In this document: in pieces, positions 1 through 5,331 of the stretch
Position numbering within the stretch: position 1 is the stretch's first letter
Layout of the letters: each line of letters starts with the position of its first letter
Assembly: GCA_022615525.1 (NCBI GenBank)
Contig: JAKEGN010000028.1
Coordinates: forward strand, 1 to 5,331
Reading direction: 5' to 3'
DNA: 5,331 bases
Source of the DNA: Woeseiaceae bacterium
Lineage (GTDB): Bacteria; Pseudomonadota; Gammaproteobacteria; Steroidobacterales; Woeseiaceae
Notes under the pieces: generated by a model
Told to the model about the DNA's origin: nothing
Seen by the model: only the letters and a program-made list of their open reading frames with translations
Database searches by the model: none
Position numbers and translations under genes: made by a program

Positions 1-1449
1 GGCGTAGCACGCGACGTCGAGCGTGGCGGCAGTGCGGTCGCCGACCTGCTCGATTGGACGTTGTACACCATATTCCCGACTGCGCTCGAAGTACTGCTCG
101 TCACCATCGTGCTGGTATGGGCGTATGACTGGGGTTTCGCACTGATTACCCTCGGCACTCTGGCCGCCTACTTCGTCTGGACGTTTTCGATTACCGAGTG
201 GCGGACGCGTTTCTATCGTGCCGCGGTCGAAGCGGACACCCGTGCCAACGAACGTGCGGTCGATTCCCTGCTGAATTACGAAACCGTCAAGTATTTCAAC
301 AACGAGGTGCACGAGGCAATTCGCTACGACGAAAACCTCCGGCACCTCGAGAATGCAACAGTCAAGTCGCAGACCTCACTTGCAGTACTGAACCTCGGAC
401 AAACCGTTCTGATTTCCCTGGGAGTCACGGCAATGATGTGGCGAGCGGCTGCCGGTGTAACGGCCGGCAATCTCACTATAGGCGACCTGGTGCTGGTCAA
501 CGCCTACCTGTTGCAGCTCTCGGCGCCGCTGTTTCTGCTGGGCATGGTGTATCGCGAAGTGAAGCAGGCGCTGACCAACATGGAGCGCCTGTTTGGCCTC
601 CTGGACGTGCGCCAGGATGTGCAGGATCGCCCCGGCGCCACAGTGCTTCGGGCAGCGCAACCAACCGTTCGATTCGAGAACGTCAGCTTCGGTTACGATG
701 CGCGGCGCAGTATTCTTCACGATGTGAGCTTCGAGGTGCCTGCCGGCGGAACCGTTGCGGTCGTCGGTCATTCCGGTTCGGGCAAGTCGACCCTGACTCG
801 CCTGATGTACCGCTTTTACGATATCGACGCTGGCCGCATCACGATCGACGGTCGTGACATTCGCGATTTCACGCAGCAGTCGCTTCGCAGTGCCATCGCG
901 ATCGTGCCTCAGGACACCGTGCTGTTCAACGACACCATTTTCTACAACATTCTGTATGGACGAACGGATGCCAGCCATTTGGAGGTTGAGGATGCCGCAA
1001 GCGCCGCGCACATCCACGAGTTCATTATGAACCTGCCGGATGGGTACAATTCAGAGGTGGGCGAACGCGGCCTGAAATTGTCCGGTGGCGAGAAGCAGCG
1101 TGTAGCCATCGCCCGTGCCTTGCTGAAGAATCCTGCGGTCCTTATTTTCGACGAAGCGACCTCGGCGCTGGATTCGCAATCGGAAAAATCCATCCAGGCG
1201 GAGCTCGATCGCATCCAGGTCGGCCGCACGACCCTGATCATTGCGCATCGCCTCTCGACGGTGATGAACGCCGACCAGATCCTGGTGATGGACGCAGGCC
1301 GCATCGTCGAACGTGGCCGGCATGGCGAGTTACTCGCTGCCAACGGATACTATGCGAAGATGTGGCGGCTGCAACTGCAGCAACGAGCGTCGGAGTCCGA
1401 CCCCAACCTGGAAAATCCGCATCAGCCCCCCATTCTGCAAGCAACCTAA
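1..1449 (+). CDS. Atm1/HMT1-type ABC exporter, permease-ATPase fusion (5'-truncated by window edge)
   Basis: This is an inner-membrane ABC half-transporter that would work as a homodimer. The frame is open from base 1 with 482 visible codons; the family runs to about 600 residues, so roughly 120 N-terminal residues lie upstream. The TTG at base 61 is not the start, because the preceding codons already read as family sequence (ARDVERGG...LLDWTLY). Residues about 20-200 are the transmembrane domain, with hydrophobic helices near 22-60 and 125-180. Between them is the family stretch NYETVKYFNNE, followed by KSQTSLA. The nucleotide-binding domain carries Walker A GHSGSGKST (bases 766-792), Q-loop Gln (910), signature LSGGEKQ (1078-1098), Walker B LIFDE with catalytic Glu (1153) and H-loop His (1246), all intact. 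Known members (mitochondrial Atm1, bacterial NaAtm1) move glutathione, its persulfide or metal-glutathione conjugates. That substrate is inferred here from family resemblance. An MsbA-like lipid flippase is less likely, given the Atm1-specific linker. Confidence 0.93.
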   Translation, partial: GVARDVERGGSAVADLLDWTLYTIFPTALEVLLVTIVLVWAYDWGFALITLGTLAAYFVWTFSITEWRTRFYRAAVEADTRANERAVDSLLNYETVKYFNNEVHEAIRYDENLRHLENATVKSQTSLAVLNLGQTVLISLGVTAMMWRAAAGVTAGNLTIGDLVLVNAYLLQLSAPLFLLGMVYREVKQALTNMERLFGLLDVRQDVQDRPGATVLRAAQPTVRFENVSFGYDARRSILHDVSFEVPAGGTVAVVGHSGSGKSTLTRLMYRFYDIDAGRITIDGRDIRDFTQQSLRSAIAIVPQDTVLFNDTIFYNILYGRTDASHLEVEDAASAAHIHEFIMNLPDGYNSEVGERGLKLSGGEKQRVAIARALLKNPAVLIFDEATSALDSQSEKSIQAELDRIQVGRTTLIIAHRLSTVMNADQILVMDAGRIVERGRHGELLAANGYYAKMWRLQLQQRASESDPNLENPHQPPILQAT

Positions 1450-1459
1450 GTAACGTCCC

Positions 1460-2374
1460 ATGCAAAAAAAATGGTGGTCTGGCCCAGATTTATCGTTATT
1501 ACCGCTCCTGCTGTTGGCGTCGACTGCAGCGGCACAGGAACTTGCCCCGCGAGCATACTGGCCGGCACCGGTCGGCACCAATGTGCTGAATCTCGGCTAC
1601 CAGTATTCCAGCGGCGACATCGTGACGGATCCGTCCTTGCCCGTAACCGGTGTCGATTCGAAGATCAATTTTCTGCAAGTCGGCTATCAGTACACTTTCA
1701 GCCTGTTCGGACGCACGGCCAACGCTCAGCTCAACCTGCCTTACAGCTGGGGCACTTCCGAGGGATTCCTCAACAATGAATTCATCAGCGTCGACACATC
1801 CGGATACGGAGACGCGCGTGCGCGGCTTTCGATCAATTTGCGCGGGGCGCCGGCGATGGACGGTGCCGGGTTCCAGGCACTGCAGGCCGATCCCAAAACG
1901 ATAGTCGGCGTGAGCCTGCTGCTACAGGCGCCAACCGGCACTTACGATGAACAGAAGTACCTCAATACCGGTGCCAACCGCTGGGCCGTGAAACCTGCCG
2001 CCGGTGTCATTTGGCCTTTCCGCCCGACCTGGATGTTCGAGGCCGAACTGGGAGCCTGGTTTTTTGGCGATAACGACGAGTTCGTCGGCTCGACCCGTGA
2101 GCAGGACTTGATAGTCTCCAGCGAATTCCACCTGGTCAAGCGCGTGGGCCAAAGCTTCTGGGCATCGCTCGACGTCAACTACTATTTTGGTGGCCGCACT
2201 ACGATTGATTCCGTGGATAGGGCGGACCTGCAACGTAATTCACGTTTCGGCTTTACGGTGTTCAAGTCGATCGCCAGGGGCCACGCCTTACGTGCAAGTT
2301 ACAGCACCGGCGTGGTCACCGAATCGGGAGGTGACTATGCCATCACCGCTTTGAGTTACATTGCGGTCTGGTAG
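1460..2374 (+). CDS. Predicted outer-membrane beta-barrel protein, 'MetA-pathway of phenol degradation' transporter-like family
   Basis: A 304-residue exported protein. The N-terminus has Lys3-Lys4, a Leu-rich core (residues 11-20) and an Ala-rich signal peptidase I site (A23-A24-A25, then Gln26). The mature part alternates polar and aromatic residues in the way of transmembrane beta-strands (for example NLGYQYSSG, FLQVGYQYTF, SFWASLDVNYYFGG). It ends in Trp after a final amphipathic strand (ALSYIAVW), as expected of a BAM-inserted outer-membrane protein. The segments APTGTYD...KYLNTGANRW and the Trp-Met-Phe-Glu strand that follows resemble PF13557, a family named for the phenol meta-pathway but mostly of unknown substrate. 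The start is the only ATG in frame before the signal peptide. No good Shine-Dalgarno precedes it, and it lies 10 bases after the stop of the ABC exporter, so translational coupling on a shared transcript is plausible. A specific substrate cannot be given. Confidence 0.78.
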   Translation: MQKKWWSGPDLSLLPLLLLASTAAAQELAPRAYWPAPVGTNVLNLGYQYSSGDIVTDPSLPVTGVDSKINFLQVGYQYTFSLFGRTANAQLNLPYSWGTSEGFLNNEFISVDTSGYGDARARLSINLRGAPAMDGAGFQALQADPKTIVGVSLLLQAPTGTYDEQKYLNTGANRWAVKPAAGVIWPFRPTWMFEAELGAWFFGDNDEFVGSTREQDLIVSSEFHLVKRVGQSFWASLDVNYYFGGRTTIDSVDRADLQRNSRFGFTVFKSIARGHALRASYSTGVVTESGGDYAITALSYIAVW

Positions 2375-2448
2375 GCACCTGACGTCCCGGAAATCAACTC
2401 CAAGGCCGCCAAAGTGCAAAGTCCAGGCGCGAAACGGCCGAATCGGGG

Positions 2449-2477
2449 TTATTGTTACGGTGAATCGCGGCTAGAAT
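2449..2477 (+). promoter_or_regulatory. Weak sigma70-like promoter candidate for the OmpA-family gene
   Basis: TAGAAT at 2472-2477 matches five of six bases of the -10 consensus. The -35 side is poor: TTATTG at 2449-2454 has the ideal 17-base spacing but few matches, while TTGTTA at 2452-2457 looks better but leaves only 14 bases. Transcription would begin near 2484, giving a leader of about 34 bases. The location, in the only sizeable gap upstream of the gene, is the main support. Confidence 0.3.
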
Positions 2478-2478
2478 T

Positions 2479-2517
2479 GGCATCGGCAACCGGAGCAATG
2501 CTCCCTGGAGCGATGCC
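2479..2517 (+). promoter_or_regulatory. Leader inverted repeat enclosing the Shine-Dalgarno of the OmpA-family gene
   Basis: A perfect 7-base inverted repeat, GGCATCG (2479-2485) and CGATGCC (2511-2517), abuts the ATG at 2518. Inside it, GGAGC (2492-2496) can pair with GCTCC (2500-2504) around the triloop AAT. The Shine-Dalgarno GGAG (2507-2510) lies 7 bases before the ATG and is part of a second GGAGC copy (2507-2511). GCTC (2500-2503) can therefore pair either with the upstream copy or with GAGC (2508-2511) across a CCTG tetraloop, which would hide the Shine-Dalgarno. The pairings are read directly from the sequence; any control of translation is inference. If transcription starts near 2484, most of the left outer arm is not in the RNA, and only the inner alternatives remain. 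Confidence 0.45.
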
Positions 2518-2712
2518 ATGTACAGATTTCTGCGGCGCCTGGCGCTGCCTCTTTTGCTGACCATCCCCGTATCCACCGCATTGGCGGATGCCCAGACCGG
2601 GCAGAAATACGTTACTGCCATGGCATCCTACTATGACGACGATGTAGATCGGCTTGTCGAAGACGGGGTCTCCGGAGGCATGCTTGGCGTCGGTTGGGCG
2701 TTCCACGACAGC

Positions 2713-2715
2713 TGA
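2713..2715 (+). other. In-frame TGA inside the OmpA-family gene, probable Trp (TGG) to stop change
   Basis: The context reads GVGWAFHDS-stop-NLEGYGAYY. OmpA-like barrels commonly carry Trp followed by hydrophobic-Glu (W-x-LE) at this strand, so the ancestral codon was probably TGG, changed by one G-to-A transition at 2715. TGG is used for Trp elsewhere in the window, including codon 60 of this gene. TGA is the natural stop of both this gene and the amidohydrolase, so reassignment of TGA as a sense codon is unlikely. Confidence 0.85.
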
Positions 2716-3024
2716 AACCTCGAGGGCTACGGTGCCTACTACACTGCGGATGGGCCGGCGGCACAAACGCACATCTTTGTCGGTGCAAACTATTTCGAGG
2801 TCAATCCCGAGATGGCTGCTACTGAGAAGGGCGTGGCTTACTCGGCCGGCGCCGGTCTGCTGCTGGACCTTTTCGGAGATTCTCCGGTCGCGCTCCGCGC
2901 CGAATACCGCTATCGATCGGACGACGTGCTCAGTTCTCGACTGAACGACCAGTTCCTGAGCCTTGGCCTGCAGTTCCCGTTCGGCGGCAGTAAAGCGGCC
3001 GTCGCACCGCTCGCCGTCGACCCG

Positions 3025-3294
3025 GACAGTGACGGCGACGGCATCGCCGACAGCCGCGACCGCTGCCCCGGGACCCCCGCCGGAGTCTACGTCGATGCCA
3101 ACGGCTGCCCGCTCGACAGTGACGGTGACGGTGTGGCCGACCACAACGACAACTGCCCCGGCACCATGCGTGGCGTCACGGTAGATACGCGAGGCTGCGA
3201 ACCGGATACGGACCGCGATGGTGTGCTGGATCGTAATGACCGCTGCCCAGGCACGCCGCCCGGAGTGCAGGTCGACGTGAACGGTTGCGAGATC
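3025..3294 (+). repeat. Three tandem 90-base TSP3 repeats coding for calcium-binding-type linkers
   Basis: Three in-frame repeats of exactly 30 codons (3025-3114, 3115-3204, 3205-3294) each follow the plan D-x-D-x-DG, then D/N-rich residues, CPGT, V-x-VD and a closing NGC or RGC. Each repeat has two cysteines, and the Asp ladder is that of thrombospondin type 3 repeats, which bind Ca2+ in known proteins. Here they form the periplasmic linker between the barrel and the OmpA domain. Repeats 1 and 2 begin DSDGDG; repeat 3 begins DTDRDG, with Arg replacing Gly between the Asp residues. Repeats 1 and 2 are also the most alike at DNA level in their first bases. Ca2+ binding is inferred from the motif. 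Confidence 0.9.
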
Positions 3295-3649
3295 AAGGAG
3301 GAGATCCAGCTGCCTGGCGTCAATTTCGAACGGAATTCCGAGCGGCTCCAGCCGGGCGCCGACGCCGTGCTGCGGGAAGCCGCCGAAACCCTGAAACGCA
3401 ATCCGACCATCAGGGTCGAGGTTGCAGGGCATACCGATAGCGTCGGTGACGTGGACTACAACGAAGGCCTGTCGGCCCGGCGCGCAGCCACCGTACGCGA
3501 CTACCTGATTTCGCAGGGTGTAAGTCCGGCCCGCATAGCTTCACGAGGTTACGGGGAACTGCAGCCGATCGCGGACAACAGCTCGGATGAAGGAAAAGCG
3601 GCGAACCGTCGCGTCGTTTTACGCATCACGGAGCGCTGAAGAACCGGGC

Positions 3650-3754
3650 ACAGTTCGGGGGATACAGTTCGGGGACAGTCACCGAATTCAGGCAGCCGCA
3701 ACCAAGCAGGCTCAGTTGAATTCGGTCACTGTCCCCGAACTCGTCCGTCCCCGA
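3650..3754. repeat. REP/BIME-like composite inverted repeat between convergent genes
   Basis: The arms 3666-3690 and 3717-3741 are 25-nt inverted copies with one mismatch (C3680 opposite C3727), around a 26-nt spacer. Each arm contains its own small inverted repeat: TTCGG and CCGAA around a 9-base centre (GGACAGTCA on the left). Outer partial copies flank both arms. On the left, ACAGTTCGGGG occurs at 3650-3660 and again at 3664-3674. On the right, GTCCCCGA occurs at 3731-3738 and 3747-3754. The outer pair TCGGGG (3655-3660) and CCCCGA (3749-3754) extends the fold. The spacer has a 4-bp AGCC/GGCT pairing (3694-3697 with 3709-3712). The design of two inverted short palindromic units between 3' gene ends resembles REP/BIME elements mobilised by RAYT (IS200-like) transposases. 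The GGGGACAG core is, from memory, common beside such genes, but none is present here. The hairpin may also help end transcription from both sides, although neither strand has a T-run after it. Confidence 0.8.
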
Positions 3755-3756
3755 TT

Positions 3757-5331
3757 TCAGTCAGCAGCGTTGAAGGTTATTTTTCCGCCGACCACGGTCA
3801 TCGTCACAGCGAGTGATCTCAGCGCTTCTGGTGGAACATTCCGCGGATCGTCGGCGAGCACCGTGAAATCCGCGTATCGCCCGATGCCCAGTATGCCGAG
3901 CTTCGCTTCTTCGAACGCCGCAAACGCCGGACCCTGGCTCATCGACCGTAGCGCAGTTTCGACATCGATGCTCTGATCGGGAAACCAACCGTCCGCTGGT
4001 TGGCCGTCAAATCCCTTGCGCGTCACGAGCGCATACAGGGTATGGCGTGGATCGCCGGAATCGGAGGCCGGAAAGTCCGTTCCTGAGGCCAGCACTGCAC
4101 CGGTCGACAGCAAGTCCCAGAACGGCAGGATCCACGCCGCGCGTCGGGCCCCCACGCGGTCTACGCCCCAGCGCTGGTATTCGCCGACGAACACGGGTTG
4201 CATGGATGCGATGGCACCGAGCTCGGCCAGGCGCGACAGGTCCTCCGGCGCGATCATCGATGCGTGCTCCAGGCGAAAGCGGTCGCCTTTGTCCAGGCCG
4301 TTGCGTTCGATCGCGTCCAGTGCTCGTCGGACGGCCAGATCGCCGATGACATGCGCGTTGACCTGAAAGCCTTTTGCTTTCGCCGCCACCATGAATGCAT
4401 CGAGTTCATCATCCTGCATTTGACGCAGTCCGCTGCTGTCCGATGCATCGCTGTATGGCTCGCTCAACTCCGCGCCGCGCGAGCCGAGTGCGCCGTCGAT
4501 GTAAATCTTGAAACTGCGTACCGTCAGCCGGTGTTCATAGAGTCCGGTTTCCGGTCCCGTTGCAAGATAATGCTCCACTGCGGCATCGCCGTGGGCCATC
4601 GCGTAAACGCGTAGCGGCAGCTCGCCGTTTTTCGCCAGTTTCTTGTAGACCGCAATTTCCCCGAGACCGGCACCGGCATCGTGTACGCCGGTCAGACCCC
4701 AGTGTGCGTAGCGTTCCAGTGCCGCCAGCATGCGGCGCTCGAGGATTTCCGGAGTGGTCGTATCGGGCATCACCGCTGTCACCAGCGACTCGGCCGTTTC
4801 CAGCAACAAACCTGTGGCACGACCTTGCGCATCGCGAACGATGCGACCTCCATCCGGATCGGGGGTTTCGCTGTCGATGCCGGCACGTTCGAGCGCCAGC
4901 GAATTGACCCACACCGAATGCCCGCCGATGCCGGACAGGATGACCGGGTGATCAGGGCTCACCGGATCGAGGTCTGCAGCTGCAGGATCCTCTTTGACTG
5001 CAAAGTATCCTTCGTCCCAGCCGCGACCGACGATCCATTCACCGCGCGGCGTAGCCGCAGCGGCTCGCGCCACATTCTCGAGGATGGCTTCCTTGCTCTT
5101 CGCCTGCACATTGAGCGTCTCGAGAAACTCGCCGAGCCCGGCGACGTGCACGTGCGCATCCACCCAGCCGGGCACAGCGACGCCGCGAATCTCCACGCGT
5201 TGCGTTTGTTTTCCCGCCAGGCTGAGGATGTCCGATGCAGCGCCTGCGGCAACAATACGGCCGTCGGTGACCGCCAGCGCCTCGACCTCGGGCATGGCCC
5301 TGTCGAGGGTGACGAACCGGCCGAGAAATAC
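3757..5331 (-). CDS. YtcJ-like metal-dependent amidohydrolase (amidohydrolase 3 family), 5'-truncated by window edge
   Basis: The minus-strand frame ends in TGA at 3757-3759 and is open to the window edge, giving 524 visible residues. The ATG at 5293-5295 is probably internal: the 12 codons before it read VFLGRFVTLDRA, which joins MPEVEALAVTDGRIVAAG as the usual N-terminal beta-sandwich strand of this superfamily. The true start therefore lies beyond 5331, and a signal peptide cannot be judged. Numbering from the edge, the metal-site pair is His60-x-His62 in VDAHVHV. Lys275 sits in FKIYIDGALGSRG, His327 in NAHVIGD, His356 in LEHAS and the catalytic-type Asp419 in SGTDFP. The C-terminal FTVLADDP closes the fold. 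All expected motifs are present, so it should be active as a hydrolase of an amide or cyclic-amide substrate. Members have diverse or unknown substrates, so none is assigned. It is convergent with the OmpA-family gene, and its stop codon lies 2 bases past the composite repeat. Confidence 0.92.
   Translation of the reverse strand, partial: VFLGRFVTLDRAMPEVEALAVTDGRIVAAGAASDILSLAGKQTQRVEIRGVAVPGWVDAHVHVAGLGEFLETLNVQAKSKEAILENVARAAAATPRGEWIVGRGWDEGYFAVKEDPAAADLDPVSPDHPVILSGIGGHSVWVNSLALERAGIDSETPDPDGGRIVRDAQGRATGLLLETAESLVTAVMPDTTTPEILERRMLAALERYAHWGLTGVHDAGAGLGEIAVYKKLAKNGELPLRVYAMAHGDAAVEHYLATGPETGLYEHRLTVRSFKIYIDGALGSRGAELSEPYSDASDSSGLRQMQDDELDAFMVAAKAKGFQVNAHVIGDLAVRRALDAIERNGLDKGDRFRLEHASMIAPEDLSRLAELGAIASMQPVFVGEYQRWGVDRVGARRAAWILPFWDLLSTGAVLASGTDFPASDSGDPRHTLYALVTRKGFDGQPADGWFPDQSIDVETALRSMSQGPAFAAFEEAKLGILGIGRYADFTVLADDPRNVPPEALRSLAVTMTVVGGKITFNAAD

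Larger units (their letters stand above)
2518..3639 (+). pseudogene. OmpA-family outer-membrane protein with TSP3 repeats, interrupted by in-frame TGA at codon 66
   Basis: The frame starts at an ATG with GGAG 7 bases upstream and codes for a signal peptide (basic residues 3-7, Leu core, ALA cleavage site at 21-23). A beta-barrel follows (residues about 28-156), ending in the strand FLSLGLQFPFG. The reading frame stops at TGA 2713-2715 but continues in the same frame without further stops to the natural TGA at 3637-3639. Ignoring the TGA gives 373 residues. Downstream of the barrel lie three 30-residue TSP3 repeats (170-259) and a complete OmpA C-terminal domain (263-373). The OmpA domain keeps the two residues that bind diaminopimelate in peptidoglycan: Asp307 in GHTDS and Arg322 in LSARRA, 15 residues apart as in Acinetobacter OmpA. 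An intact protein would tether the outer membrane to the wall. As read, the first piece (65 codons) has a signal peptide but no domain. The second could start at ATG 2812 but would lack a signal peptide, so neither piece should work. Sequencing error or UGA read-through remain possible. Confidence 0.85.

Noticed and set aside
61..63. TTG as start of the ABC exporter
   Set aside because: The same frame is open to base 1 and the upstream codons match the family, so the real start is outside the window.
376..1017. A 213-codon minus-strand frame opposite the ABC exporter
   Set aside because: It overlaps strongly conserved transmembrane and Walker A coding sequence on the other strand and its translation resembles no known protein.
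2404..2440. Terminator after the outer-membrane barrel gene, from GGCCG (2404-2408) and CGGCC pairing
   Set aside because: The stem is only 5 bp with a loop of more than 20 bases and no T-run, so it is not a credible intrinsic terminator.
2713..2760. Selenocysteine or genetic-code reassignment at the in-frame TGA
   Set aside because: Only a 3-4 bp hairpin follows the TGA, with no convincing bacterial SECIS. Trp, not Cys/Sec, is expected there, and TGA serves as the normal stop of two genes in the window.
2455..3432. A 325-codon open frame on the minus strand, opposite the OmpA-family gene
   Set aside because: It is an antisense shadow of GC-rich codons. The plus strand shows a signal peptide, TSP3 repeats and the OmpA domain, while the antisense translation has no recognisable domain and low-complexity Val/Ala/Asp runs from the repeats.
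3666..3741. Classical Rho-independent terminator
   Set aside because: The hairpin is long and very stable, but neither strand has a T-tract after it, and the extra outer motif copies fit a mobile repeat better. A terminating role is kept only as a possibility.
4016..4614. Plus-strand open frames of 100-138 codons opposite the amidohydrolase
   Set aside because: These are shadows of a minus-strand gene with all its catalytic motifs; they lack ribosome-binding sites and recognisable domains.

Overview
The window looks like a piece of a GC-rich proteobacterial chromosome, most likely from a gammaproteobacterium. This rests on protein style only: an Atm1-type ABC exporter, a PF13557-like outer-membrane protein, and an OmpA-family protein with thrombospondin type 3 repeats. 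No rRNA, tRNA, CRISPR array, transposase or phage gene is visible. The genus cannot be named from what is here.

Layout. Bases 1-1449 (+) hold the C-terminal ~480 residues of an Atm1/HMT1-type ABC exporter whose start lies before the window. Ten bases later, 1460-2374 (+) encodes a secreted 304-residue predicted outer-membrane beta-barrel that may share its transcript. The 143-base gap that follows holds a weak promoter candidate and a nested inverted repeat that abuts the next ATG and encloses its Shine-Dalgarno. Bases 2518-3639 (+) are an OmpA-family gene (signal peptide, short beta-barrel, three TSP3 repeats, peptidoglycan-binding OmpA domain). It is interrupted at codon 66 by an in-frame TGA where a Trp is expected. 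The 117-base convergent gap 3640-3756 is almost entirely a composite inverted repeat with 25-nt arms and extra outer copies of the same motif, resembling a REP/BIME-type element. Bases 3757-5331 (-) are a YtcJ-like amidohydrolase whose 5' end lies beyond the right edge.

Function. Three of the four genes concern the cell envelope: an inner-membrane glutathione-conjugate/metal-type exporter, an outer-membrane barrel, and a peptidoglycan-anchored OmpA-like protein. The amidohydrolase is on the opposite strand and looks functionally unrelated. The genes are of ordinary families, and I found no convincing evidence of a new multi-gene system. The points most worth a second look are the single-codon interruption of the OmpA gene, the REP-like hairpin between the convergent genes, and the possible switchable structure over the OmpA ribosome-binding site.
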